Positions 8,575-15,834 of a stretch of DNA of 64,000 nt are shown one piece after another. A model generated the notes under the pieces. It searched no databases and was not told the origin of the DNA. It was given only the letters and a program-made list of their open reading frames with translations. Origin of the DNA: Parvibaculum sp. (GTDB lineage Bacteria; Pseudomonadota; Alphaproteobacteria; Parvibaculales; Parvibaculaceae); contig NZ_JAHBYN010000001.1 of assembly GCF_019635935.1 (NCBI RefSeq), positions 2,443,532 to 2,507,531 on the forward strand, in the 5' to 3' direction. The number at the start of each line of letters is the position of its first letter. Within the stretch, counting starts at the first letter, position 1. The position numbers and the translations under genes were made by a program.

Positions 8575-8814
8575 ATGGTCAGCCGTTCTAGTCGGTGTCC
8601 AGCCCACGATTGCAACCGTGGTGCGTCACGCCAGATCAAGTTCAGTAGAGATGTTTTGGAAAGGGCCGGCGTCGTAGGCAACTGGCTTGATCGCGCGCTA
8701 CGCTGTAGTTATTGCGGAACGGTCTACACCGTGGAGTCGACCGGAGCTGTCATTCACGGATATTGGGATAGTATTCTGGGTGTTGGCTGGAAAGAGGCGA
8801 AAGACGGCGCTTAG
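8575..8814 (+). CDS. zinc-ribbon miniprotein (hypothetical)
   Basis: 79 aa from the ATG at 8575, which has GGAG about 9 bases upstream; an in-frame ATG at 8551 would add 8 residues. Two Cys pairs, CPAHDC near the N terminus and CSYCG in the middle, suggest a single bound zinc. The tail is aromatic and acidic (GYWDSILGVGWKEAKDGA). The gene starts 31 bases after the membrane-anchored protein and probably shares its transcript. Function unknown. Confidence 0.55.
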   Translation: MVSRSSRCPAHDCNRGASRQIKFSRDVLERAGVVGNWLDRALRCSYCGTVYTVESTGAVIHGYWDSILGVGWKEAKDGA

Positions 8815-8860
8815 GCTGACCACAAGCTGCAGCGCTGCCGCGTCCCTCCCCCTCTCACCT

Positions 8861-8923
8861 GATACCCGTTTATCCGCGTATCAAGCATCGTCTCGGTATG
8901 GTACCGCCGTGTGTCTTCGCCGA
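8861..8923 (-). pseudogene. diverged third copy of the TetR C-terminal tail
   Basis: By eye 49 of 63 bases match 9246-9308, the end of the intact TetR gene. Read on the minus strand in the same frame it gives EDTRRYHTETMLDTRINGYQ, against DETRRRYTETVLDTLMNGYL in the intact protein. Nothing upstream resembles the rest of the TetR gene. It is an old fragment, much more diverged than the 7271-7343 copy. Confidence 0.6.
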
Positions 8924-9010
8924 TTCGCACTCTTCGTGACTGCCATGCTCACGATTGTGGATGATATCGGAAGTAGGTATTGTTGTGACCGGCTTAGATG
9001 GGGTCAATTC

Positions 9011-9205
9011 ATGCCGAGACTTCGATCGTCGCGTTGTATTGTGTGCGGAAAAACAGAAAGCCTCTCAGCCAACGCACGAATTTGTACGAAATGTAAACTT
9101 CTTTCTCCGGCCGAAAAGAAAGCCCGGCGTTCTCGCCGTAAACCTGCACGCAAGAGTGTGTGGACAGTTTCTGGGGGGCTTCCGAGCCTCGGCAAACGAC
9201 ACTAG
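9011..9205 (+). CDS. small zinc-ribbon, basic protein (hypothetical)
   Basis: 64 aa from the ATG at 9011. It has two close Cys pairs, CIVCG and CTKCK, separated by 13 residues, which is the spacing of a compact zinc ribbon. A strongly basic tail follows (KKARRSRRKPARK), suggesting nucleic-acid binding. The ribosome-binding site is weak (GGGG). It ends 8 bases before the right-hand direct repeat, so it is the last island gene. Function unknown. Confidence 0.5.
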   Translation: MPRLRSSRCIVCGKTESLSANARICTKCKLLSPAEKKARRSRRKPARKSVWTVSGGLPSLGKRH

Positions 9206-9213
9206 ACTCAATG

Positions 9214-9237
9214 CGTTCCGGGCGCACCACTTCACCC
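9214..9237 (+). repeat. direct repeat, candidate attR
   Basis: Identical over 24 bases to the tRNA-Arg 3' end at 6304-6327. The stop codon of the TetR gene (9232-9234) lies inside it. In the uninterrupted chromosome the tRNA and the TetR gene would therefore have been convergent and separated by one or two bases. Confidence 0.8.
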
Positions 9238-9876
9238 CTTCGCCAGATACCCGTTCATCAGCGTGTCGAGCACCGTCTCGGTGTAGCGCCGCCGCGTCTC
9301 GTCATCGAGCTTGTCGATGCCATGCGCGTGCTTGAGCACGGTCGGGTTGGCGAAGATGTGTTCGCAGGCGCCGAGTGCCGCCAGATAAAAGAGCGTCGGA
9401 TCGAGCGGGCGGATCGTGCCGTCCTTCGCCCCTTCCTCCATCAGCTCTTTCGCGGTCAGCGTCAGCGGCACGACGAAAAATTCGGCGATCTCGCGCGCCG
9501 CGCCGCTGCTCGCGTCGCGCATCAGCGCGCCGAGCAGCCGGTAGAGATAGGGATAGCGGAAAAAGGTGCGGATGACGCCGGCGAGGTGGCGGCGCAGTTT
9601 CTCGGCCGGCGGAATATCGAGGCTCATCAGCCGGTCGAGCTCGTCGAGCGCCGTCGCCGCGTCGCGCTTGGCGAGCGCCAGCAGCAGGCCTTCCTTGCCG
9701 CCGAAATAATAGCTGACCAGCGCGACGTTGACCTCGGCTCGCGCGGCGATCTCGGCCAGCGGCACGTCGATCGACTGCCGCTCGCCCATCAGCGCGCCTG
9801 CCGCGTCGAGCAACTGCCCCCGCGCCGAAGGCCGTTCCGGCGCCGCCCGTGCCTTGTTTTTTGCCTGCGGCTCCAC
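9232..9876 (-). CDS. TetR-family transcriptional regulator
   Basis: 214 aa. An N-terminal helix-turn-helix domain (about residues 18-65, IAARAEVNVALVSYYFGGKEG) is followed by an all-helical ligand/dimer domain. The sequence VSYYFGGKEGLL is the typical TetR recognition-helix tail. It is divergent from the thiolase gene with about 130 bp between, and probably controls that gene and itself. Two direct TTAAATAC repeats lie in the gap. Its 3' end abuts the island and is copied twice inside it. Confidence 0.9.
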   Translation of the reverse strand: MEPQAKNKARAAPERPSARGQLLDAAGALMGERQSIDVPLAEIAARAEVNVALVSYYFGGKEGLLLALAKRDAATALDELDRLMSLDIPPAEKLRRHLAGVIRTFFRYPYLYRLLGALMRDASSGAAREIAEFFVVPLTLTAKELMEEGAKDGTIRPLDPTLFYLAALGACEHIFANPTVLKHAHGIDKLDDETRRRYTETVLDTLMNGYLAKG

Positions 9877-9907
9877 CGGTCCTCCTTGCGCTTCCGTGTT
9901 TTTCGAT

Positions 9908-9935
9908 TTAAATACTCGTTTAAGAAATTAAATAC
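9908..9935. promoter_or_regulatory. candidate operator: two TTAAATAC repeats between TetR and thiolase
   Basis: TTAAATAC occurs at 9908-9915 and again at 9928-9935, 20 bases apart, in an unusually AT-rich gap between divergent genes. Two helical turns of spacing would put both on one face of the DNA. That fits a dimeric regulator such as the adjacent TetR, but assignment is by position only. Confidence 0.35.
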
Positions 9936-10006
9936 GCCATTAAGGCAGGCCGCGCAAGCGAGCCCCGCCGTTCAAAATGGCAGCCACACAGGAAGGAACG
10001 AACAAA

Positions 10007-11251
10007 GTGAGCGAAGCCTGGATCATCGACGCAGTACGCACCCCCCGCGGCATCGGCAAGGTGGGGAAGGGCGCGCTCGCCCATCTGCATCCGCAGCATC
10101 TGGCCCGCACGGTGCTGGCGGCGCTCGCAAAGCGCAACGATCTCAACACCGCCGAAGTCGATGACGTGCTCTGGGGCACCTCCTCGCAGCGCGGCGCGCA
10201 GGGCGGCGACATGGGCCGCATGGCCGCCCTCGACGCCGGCTACGACATCCGCGCCTCCGGCGTCACGCTCGACCGCTTCTGCGGCTCGGGCATCACGACG
10301 GTCAATCTCGGCGCCGCGCAGATCATGTCTGGCATGGAAGATCTCGTCATCGCCGGCGGCACCGAAATGATGAGCTACACCTCCGCCACCGCCGACCCGA
10401 AGACGCCGCCGATGATGGATGCCGGCAATCTGCATCTGAGGAAGCAGCATCCGCAGTCGCAGCAGGGCGTCTGCGCCGACGCGATCGCCACCATGGAAGG
10501 CATCGACCGCAAAGCGGTCGACGAACTGGCGCTGGTCTCGCAGCAGCGCGCCGCGAAAGCCATCGCGGAAGGCCGGTTCAACAAATCGCTGGTCGCGGTC
10601 TACAATGACGACGGCTCGGTCGCGCTCGACAAGGAAGAATTCCCGCGTCCGCAGACGACCATGGAAGGCCTCTCGGCCCTCAAGGCCTCCTTCGAAGTCT
10701 GGGCCGGCATTCCGGTCGACGCCGAAGGCACCACCTATGGCGATCTGATCCGTCAGAAATATCCGGACCTCAAGACCTTCAACCACATCCACCATGCCGG
10801 CAACTCGTCGGGCGTGGTCGATGGCGCCGCAGCGATCCTGCTGGCCTCGCCGGCCTACGCCAAGAAGAACGGCTTGAAGCCGCGCGCCCGCATCGTCGCC
10901 ACCGCCAATATGGGCGATTGCCCGACGCTGATGCTGAACGCGCCGGTCCCGGCCGCGAAGAAGGTGCTCGAAAAGGCCGGCCTCAAGATCGGGGACATCG
11001 ACCTCTTCGAAATCAACGAAGCCTTCGCCGTCGTCGCCGAAAAATTCATCCGCGACCTGCGGCTCGACCGCGACAAGGTCAATGTGAACGGCGGTGCCTG
11101 CGCGCTCGGCCACCCGATCGGCGCCACGGGTTCGATCCTGATCGGCACCATCGTCGACGAACTTGAGCGCCAGGACAAGCGCTACGGCCTCGTCACCATG
11201 TGCGCCGCTGGCGGCATGGCGCCAGCCATCATCGTCGAACGTATGCAGTAA
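10007..11251 (+). CDS. acetyl-CoA C-acyltransferase (thiolase)
   Basis: 414 aa. Thiolases cleave 3-ketoacyl-CoA with CoA, or condense two acetyl-CoA. The acyl-carrying Cys92 is in DRFCGSG; the other catalytic parts are NEAFA, the His of GHPIGATG and the Cys of CAAGG near the C terminus. The GTG at 10007 is preferred over the in-frame ATG at 9977 because AGGAAGGA precedes it and the protein then begins SEAWIIDAVRTPRG, as family members do. It is followed 29 bp later by the MerR gene and then an aldehyde dehydrogenase, so it is probably part of a short catabolic operon. Substrate length is unclear. Confidence 0.93.
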   Translation: MSEAWIIDAVRTPRGIGKVGKGALAHLHPQHLARTVLAALAKRNDLNTAEVDDVLWGTSSQRGAQGGDMGRMAALDAGYDIRASGVTLDRFCGSGITTVNLGAAQIMSGMEDLVIAGGTEMMSYTSATADPKTPPMMDAGNLHLRKQHPQSQQGVCADAIATMEGIDRKAVDELALVSQQRAAKAIAEGRFNKSLVAVYNDDGSVALDKEEFPRPQTTMEGLSALKASFEVWAGIPVDAEGTTYGDLIRQKYPDLKTFNHIHHAGNSSGVVDGAAAILLASPAYAKKNGLKPRARIVATANMGDCPTLMLNAPVPAAKKVLEKAGLKIGDIDLFEINEAFAVVAEKFIRDLRLDRDKVNVNGGACALGHPIGATGSILIGTIVDELERQDKRYGLVTMCAAGGMAPAIIVERMQ

Positions 11252-11280
11252 CTCTTGAAAAACATCCGGGAGGTTCCGGC

Positions 11281-11709
11281 ATGACCTACACGATCACAGA
11301 TCTCGCGACCGAATTCGGCGTCACCCCGCGCGCGCTTCGTTTCTACGAGGAGAAGGGCATGCTCGCGCCCGAGCGCCGCGGTCAGGCCCGGCTTTATTCG
11401 AAGCGCGACCGCGCCCGCCTGAAGCTGATCCTCAACGGTCGCGACGTCGGCTTGACGCTCTACGAAATCCGCACGATCCTCGACCTCTATGACGGCGACG
11501 CGGAAGGCACGGCCCGGCAATATCGTCATGCGCTCGGCATTTTCCGCCGCCGCATGGAGGCGGTGAAGAAGCTGCGCGACGAAGCGGAGGCGCAGCTCGC
11601 GAAACTCGAAACCGCCTGCCGCGATTTCGAAGGCCGGTTGTCGCCGAAAGCGCCGAAGGACGACAGCGTCAAGCCGGTCGGGTCGAAGCACAAAACCCGC
11701 GCGGCGTAA
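11281..11709 (+). CDS. MerR-family regulator (LiuR-like)
   Basis: 142 aa. The N-terminal winged helix-turn-helix (YTITDLATEFGVTPRALRFYEEKGML) is typical of MerR proteins. A linker helix and a dimerising coiled coil (about residues 80-120) follow. There are no metal-binding cysteine pairs apart from a lone Cys, so it is not a CueR/ZntR-type metal sensor. It most resembles LiuR-type regulators of leucine and isovalerate use, an assignment supported by the mcc/ivd genes 5 kb on but not proven. The start has GGGAGG upstream. It sits between thiolase and aldehyde dehydrogenase on one strand. Confidence 0.88.
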   Translation: MTYTITDLATEFGVTPRALRFYEEKGMLAPERRGQARLYSKRDRARLKLILNGRDVGLTLYEIRTILDLYDGDAEGTARQYRHALGIFRRRMEAVKKLRDEAEAQLAKLETACRDFEGRLSPKAPKDDSVKPVGSKHKTRAA

Positions 11710-11737
11710 TAACAAAAACTCCGGGGAGGAGAACGAG

Positions 11738-13141
11738 ATGAGCGCCTACAAGCTTTTGATCGGCGGCAAGCTGGTTGCCGGCGACATGACGATGGATGTC
11801 GTCAACCCGGCGACCGAGGAAGTGCTGGCGAAAGCCCCGCGCGCTTCCGAGGCGCAGTTGAACCAGGCCGTCGCCGCCGCGAAAGCCGCCTTTCCGGCGT
11901 GGGCGAAAACACCCATCGCCGAGCGCAAGCAGGCGCTGCTGAAAATCGCCGACGTCATCGAGGCGAACGGTGCGGAGCTCGCGCGTCTCTTGACCCAGGA
12001 ACAGGGCAAGCCGATCGGCGATGCCACCGGCGAGGTCTACGGCACCGCCGCCTTCTTCCGCTATTTCACGATGCTCGATCTGCCGATCAAAGTGATCGAG
12101 GACAGCGAAGGCAAGAAGGTCGAGGCGCACCGGAAGCCCCTCGGCGTCATCGGCGCCATCGTGCCGTGGAACTTCCCGCTGATCCTGATGGCCTTCAAGC
12201 TGCCGCCGGCGCTCCTCGCCGGCAACACGGTGGTCCTGAAACCCGCCCCGACAACGCCGCTGACCTCGCTGAAACTCGGCGAACTGATCGCCGGCATCCT
12301 GCCCGCCGGCGTCCTCAACATCGTGACCGACGCCAACGATCTCGGCGCCGCGCTGACCGCGCATCCCGATGTGCGGAAAATTTCCTTCACCGGCTCCACC
12401 GCCACCGGCGCGAAAGTCATGGCGGGCGCCGCCGGCCTCCTGAAGCGCATCACGCTGGAGCTTGGCGGCAACGATGCCGGCATCGTGCTCGACGACGTCA
12501 ACCCGAAGGAAGCCGCGCCGAAGCTTTTCCAGAGCGCCTTCCAGAATTCGGGCCAGGTCTGCATCGCGATGAAGCGGCTCTATGTGCACGAGTCGATCTA
12601 CGACGAAATGTGTTCGGAGCTTGCGGCGCTGGCCGAAAACGCGGTCATCGGCGACGGGCTGGAGCAGGGCACGCAGCTCGGCCCGCTGCAGAACAAGATG
12701 CAGTTCGAAAAGGTCAAGGAACTGATCGAGGACGCGAAGAAAACCGGCAAGGTGATCGCCGGCGGCGGCGCGGTCGACAAGCCCGGCTATTTCATCCGCC
12801 CGACCATCGTCCGCGACATCACCGACGGCTCGCGCCTCGTCGACGAGGAGCAGTTCGGCCCGGTCCTGCCGGTCATCAAATATTCCGATCCGCAGGACGC
12901 CGTCGCCCGCGCCAACGCCTCGCCCTACGGCCTCGGCGGCTCGATCTGGTCGTCCGATCCGAAACGCGCCTACGACCTCGCGACGCAGATGTCGTCGGGC
13001 TCGGTCTGGATCAACAAACACGCCGACCTCGCCCCCAACATCCCCTTCGGCGGCGCCGGCATGTCGGGGCTCGGCTCCGAACTCGGCGAAGAAGGCCTGC
13101 TGGAGTTCACCCAGCTCCAGGTCATCAACATGGCGAAGTGA
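11738..13141 (+). CDS. NAD(P)-dependent aldehyde dehydrogenase
   Basis: 467 aa, cytosolic ALDH superfamily. Visible motifs are the oxyanion-site PWNFP, the general base Glu241 in LELGGND, the nucleophile Cys275 in SGQVCIA and the C-terminal PFGG. It oxidises an aldehyde to the acid. The family includes succinate-semialdehyde and medium-chain aldehyde dehydrogenases and the sequence does not separate them clearly. A good Shine-Dalgarno (GGGGAGGAG) precedes the ATG. It is the last gene before a hairpin-rich convergent intergenic region. Confidence 0.92.
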   Translation: MSAYKLLIGGKLVAGDMTMDVVNPATEEVLAKAPRASEAQLNQAVAAAKAAFPAWAKTPIAERKQALLKIADVIEANGAELARLLTQEQGKPIGDATGEVYGTAAFFRYFTMLDLPIKVIEDSEGKKVEAHRKPLGVIGAIVPWNFPLILMAFKLPPALLAGNTVVLKPAPTTPLTSLKLGELIAGILPAGVLNIVTDANDLGAALTAHPDVRKISFTGSTATGAKVMAGAAGLLKRITLELGGNDAGIVLDDVNPKEAAPKLFQSAFQNSGQVCIAMKRLYVHESIYDEMCSELAALAENAVIGDGLEQGTQLGPLQNKMQFEKVKELIEDAKKTGKVIAGGGAVDKPGYFIRPTIVRDITDGSRLVDEEQFGPVLPVIKYSDPQDAVARANASPYGLGGSIWSSDPKRAYDLATQMSSGSVWINKHADLAPNIPFGGAGMSGLGSELGEEGLLEFTQLQVINMAK

Positions 13142-13145
13142 TTTG

Positions 13146-13265
13146 GGGGTGAGGCGCGGTTTGCGGAACGCAAACGGAAAGGTCCGGTGGACCTTTCCGG
13201 GCGCCGAACGCCCGGAGCGATAGCGAAGGGCAGGGCGGCGAATGATGCTCCGCCTCAATTCACCC
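13146..13265. repeat. intergenic palindromic element with three consecutive hairpins
   Basis: The gap between two convergent genes contains three back-to-back perfect inverted repeats. The first is GTTTGCG-GAA-CGCAAAC (13159-13175). The second has 11-bp arms CGGAAAGGTCC/GGACCTTTCCG around GGT (13175-13199). The third is CCGGGCG-CCGAA-CGCCCGG (13197-13215). GGGGGTGA at the left edge faces TTCACCCC at the right, like short terminal inverted repeats. It could be a REP/MITE-type element that also serves as a two-way terminator; there is no clear T-run. Confidence 0.6.
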
Positions 13266-13272
13266 CGCGCCC

Positions 13273-14349
13273 CTAAACGCCTTCGATCGCCAGCCGGATG
13301 CCTTCCGCGTCGTAGAGCGCGGCGAGGCGGTTGAAGCCTTCCATCGTGAAGCCCGTCTCGGGCAATGCGGCGCCCGGTCCGAGCGGTGTTGGCCCAAGCC
13401 CCGCGACGCGCTCAAGCGCGTAAAGCGCGCCCACCGCGGTCAGATGCGACTGGCCTTGCGGATCGAATATCGTCGCCCGCCGCGCCGCCTTGCGTCCGCC
13501 CGCTTCGCCGTCGACCTCGATGACGATTTCGTGCGGCGCGCCGGGGCCGGGCTTCGTCGCCGCGACCGCATTCATGCCCGGCAGCTTCATCAGCAGGTCC
13601 CACAGTCCGAGCCGGATCAGGCGGCGCATGGCGCCGAGCGAATTGCCCTTATCGAGCCCGAGCCGCACCCCGGCTTCGCTTGCGCCGTTCGCCAGCGCCA
13701 GCGTCACCACATCGCCCATGTTCATCCGGTAGACGGGCCGCGTCGCGCCCGAGGGAAAGCGCACCGCGCGGTCGTCCGACAGCGGCCCGACCTTCCGCCA
13801 CGCGCCGTCGACGCGCGCGGTGAAGCCCTGCGACATGCCGGCGCCCGCGCTCGCTGAATCGGGCCCCATCTTGTCGCCGGTGTAATAAAGGATCGACATG
13901 TCCACACGGGCGACGCTGTCGAGACCCTGCGCCAGCCGCTTTGCGACGACGGCCGGCCCGCCCGCCATCCAGTGCGAGGTGAACAGCATCGGCGCGGCAG
14001 GCGCGTGGAGCGCCGCCGCCGCAAGCCCGCGCAGCTGCGCATCGAGCCCGCGCGTGATGTCCATATAGGCAATGCCGCGCCGCGCCGCTTCGTTCAGCAA
14101 ATGATCGTCGTTTTCATGGATGAAGACGCCAACAGCGTCGATCCCGTCGATTTCCCTCAGCGGCGAAGGCTGCGTCACGTCGATCGCGGCGGCGCGCGCA
14201 TTTCCGAGTTCGGCGGCGAGTTTTGCCGCTTCCGCTTCGCGCCGCCCGCCGATCAGGATCTCGGTGTCCGGATGGTGCTTCCGCAGAAGCCGCGCCACCT
14301 GCGCCCCCACCACGCCATATCCGCCCGCCAGCAGCACCCGCTTCGCCAT
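13273..14349 (-). CDS. saccharopine-dehydrogenase-like NAD(P)-binding protein
   Basis: 358 aa. The N terminus is a Rossmann fold with GGYGVVG (about residues 9-15), followed by GGRREAEAAKLA at the adenine-ribose end. The rest resembles the saccharopine dehydrogenase/short saccharopine-like family of uncertain substrate, with no signal peptide. It is divergent from a TetR gene. A perfect 18-bp palindrome lies in the shared promoter region, and two variants of it stand before the GNAT gene at 15705, suggesting a common regulon. Precise reaction unknown. Confidence 0.75.
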   Translation of the reverse strand: MAKRVLLAGGYGVVGAQVARLLRKHHPDTEILIGGRREAEAAKLAAELGNARAAAIDVTQPSPLREIDGIDAVGVFIHENDDHLLNEAARRGIAYMDITRGLDAQLRGLAAAALHAPAAPMLFTSHWMAGGPAVVAKRLAQGLDSVARVDMSILYYTGDKMGPDSASAGAGMSQGFTARVDGAWRKVGPLSDDRAVRFPSGATRPVYRMNMGDVVTLALANGASEAGVRLGLDKGNSLGAMRRLIRLGLWDLLMKLPGMNAVAATKPGPGAPHEIVIEVDGEAGGRKAARRATIFDPQGQSHLTAVGALYALERVAGLGPTPLGPGAALPETGFTMEGFNRLAALYDAEGIRLAIEGV

Positions 14350-14381
14350 GATTTCGTCCTCCGGTTTTGTCCTGACGGGAT

Positions 14382-14399
14382 ATTGGTCACAAGACCAAT
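14382..14399. promoter_or_regulatory. TetR-type operator, ATTGGTC-N4-GACCAAT
   Basis: Perfect inverted repeat with 7-bp arms and a 4-bp spacer, between the divergent saccharopine-dehydrogenase-like gene and the TetR gene at 14436. Close variants occur at 15721-15738 and 15773-15790. Size, symmetry and position fit autoregulation by the adjacent TetR. Confidence 0.7.
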
Positions 14400-14435
14400 T
14401 TTGTCAATGGCCCGCCGCGCTGTAATCTGCACGCC

Positions 14436-15059
14436 ATGAAAAGTCAGACAGCCAACGCCGCCGAAGCCCCGCCCACCGAAAAGGGCGCGACGCGCCGCGA
14501 GGAAATTCTCGCCGCTGCCACCGCGCTTCTGCTGGAGCAGGGCTATGCGGGCTTTTCGGCGCGCGGCGTCGCGGCGCGGGCGGGCCTCCGGCTCAGCCAC
14601 GTCCAGTATTATTTCGCGAGCCCGGCGGCGATCCTCGCCGAGCTGCTCGACCGTTTCGTGCGCCGCTATGGCGAGGAAATCATGGCGCGTTTTGGCGCCG
14701 CGAAAGGGTCTAGTGAGCAGCGCCTCCACCGCGCGCTTGATTTCCTGCTGAACGACGAGGCCTACCGGCGCGACTGCGGCATCTTCATGATCGAGGTCGC
14801 GGGCTTCGCCGCGCGCGACAAGGTGATCGCGGCGGCGCTGACGCGCTATTACGACATCTATTTCGCGCTCTTCTCCGACATCGCGAAAACGCTGAACCCG
14901 GCACTCGCGCCGCGCGAGCGCGCCCGCCGCGCCCGTCAATGCATCGCCCTGATCGAGGGCATGTCGATCACGCGCCCGCATATGGGCGAGGCGGGCGACG
15001 CGGATTTCAATGCGCGCGAGGCGACCCGCGCCATCATGCGCCTGCTCTCGCGCGAATAG
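14436..15059 (+). CDS. TetR-family transcriptional regulator
   Basis: 207 aa. The DNA-binding domain spans about residues 18-65, with the recognition helix ending LSHVQYYFASPAAIL. The C-terminal ligand domain is helical. It faces away from the saccharopine-dehydrogenase-like gene and is convergent with the GNAT gene. The ATTGGTC operator lies 37 bp before its start, and similar sites precede the GNAT gene, so it plausibly represses all three. Confidence 0.9.
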   Translation: MKSQTANAAEAPPTEKGATRREEILAAATALLLEQGYAGFSARGVAARAGLRLSHVQYYFASPAAILAELLDRFVRRYGEEIMARFGAAKGSSEQRLHRALDFLLNDEAYRRDCGIFMIEVAGFAARDKVIAAALTRYYDIYFALFSDIAKTLNPALAPRERARRARQCIALIEGMSITRPHMGEAGDADFNAREATRAIMRLLSRE

Positions 15060-15066
15060 TCCGCCC

Positions 15067-15705
15067 TCAGAGCCGCAGCATCATCCGCAACTCCATCGCA
15101 AGCCCGTGTTGGCGGCAGGGGATCGGCGTCACCGTCTCGGCCATCGGTTCGAAGCCCATCGCCCGGTAAAGACCCACCGCCGGATTGTCCGACATCACAT
15201 CGAGATGCACCCGCGAAAAGCCCCGTGCCCTGGCTCGCGCGATTTCGTGTTCCATCAGCGCGCGCCCCGCGCCGCGTCCGCGCGCGGCTTCCGGCACCGA
15301 GACGACAATGATGTAGCTGCAATCTTCCGGCACATGCGGGTTCATGAAGCTCGCAATCTCGGCGCGCGCCGCGAGCCCGCGAATATCGGCTTCCGTCGCG
15401 CGGCCCTCGTCCACAAGCGCCAGCGCCACCGGCCAGACTGCATCCTTCAGCTTGTAGTGGTCGGGCCCGTCATGCGAGATCAGCACGCCGCGAAAGATGC
15501 CGTCCTCGAAAGCGAGCACGGATTGTTGATGCGAAAAAAAATTGTCGGGCGCTTCCCATGCCGCCGCGATGAAGGGATCGCAGAGCTGCCGCCCGCCGAA
15601 AATATAGTCATAGGATTGCGGCCCCGTCGCATGCACGAGGTCCGGGATGTGGGGCGCGGCCGCCGCCACGCGCGCACCCTCCGCCTTCACGATCTCGATT
15701 GTCAT
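15067..15705 (-). CDS. GNAT-family N-acetyltransferase
   Basis: 212 aa. The acetyl-CoA-binding motif A (SVPEAARGRGAGRALM) and the following helix/strand with LDVMSDNPAVGLYRAMGFE are clear for the GNAT fold. The N-terminal half (DYIFGGRQLCDPF) is less conserved and would bind the acceptor, which is unknown. The start at 15705 is chosen because GGGGAGG precedes it. The frame extends 8 codons further, but there the ATG would fall in the operator. Two ATTGGTC-type palindromes and, 180 bp upstream, a Pho-box-like triple repeat occupy its promoter region, suggesting dual control. Confidence 0.85.
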   Translation of the reverse strand: MTIEIVKAEGARVAAAAPHIPDLVHATGPQSYDYIFGGRQLCDPFIAAAWEAPDNFFSHQQSVLAFEDGIFRGVLISHDGPDHYKLKDAVWPVALALVDEGRATEADIRGLAARAEIASFMNPHVPEDCSYIIVVSVPEAARGRGAGRALMEHEIARARARGFSRVHLDVMSDNPAVGLYRAMGFEPMAETVTPIPCRQHGLAMELRMMLRL

Positions 15706-15720
15706 CGCGCGCCTCCCCAT

Positions 15721-15738
15721 ATTGGTCATTCGACCAAA
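15721..15738. promoter_or_regulatory. operator variant 2, ATTGGTC-ATTC-GACCAAA
   Basis: Same inverted repeat as at 14382 with one mismatched outer base. It lies 16 bp before the GNAT start codon, where a bound repressor would block transcription. Confidence 0.6.
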
Positions 15739-15772
15739 TTATGCCACCGCGGCACGGAAGGGCAAGCAGATT

Positions 15773-15790
15773 ATTGGTCGATATACCAAA
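15773..15790. promoter_or_regulatory. operator variant 3, ATTGGTC-GATA-TACCAAA
   Basis: A weaker copy of the ATTGGTC palindrome, 52 bp upstream of variant 2 (about five helical turns). That spacing would place two repressor dimers on one face of the DNA. Confidence 0.5.
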
Positions 15791-15834
15791 AAGAGGCGCC
15801 GCGCGTCCGCCACGACGGCGCAGCACGGCCGAAA

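Larger units (their letters stand above)
6304..9237. mobile_element. small genomic island (remnant) inserted at tRNA-Arg
   Basis: The 2.9-kb segment lies between two identical 24-bp direct repeats derived from the tRNA-Arg 3' end. From about 7,400 to 9,200 it is visibly poorer in G+C and uses less biased codons than the flanks. It carries only unrelated small genes: a DUF1566 protein, a HEPN-like protein, a C-terminally anchored protein and two zinc-ribbon miniproteins. It also holds two extra copies of the 3' end of the adjacent TetR gene. Without an integrase it is either a decayed island or a satellite moved in trans. Boundaries rest on the repeats; the mechanism is inferred. Confidence 0.75.

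Noticed and set aside
6304..9237. Insertion sequence
   Set aside because: No transposase frame, no terminal inverted repeats and no short target duplication; the flanking repeats are tRNA-derived and 24 bp long, which fits tRNA-targeted integration better.
8955..9335. A 126-codon plus-strand frame across the right direct repeat
   Set aside because: It overlaps the more convincing 64-residue zinc-ribbon gene in another frame and runs antisense into the intact TetR gene.
13146..13265. CRISPR array
   Set aside because: The three palindromes differ from one another, there are no spacers of regular length and no cas genes in the window.
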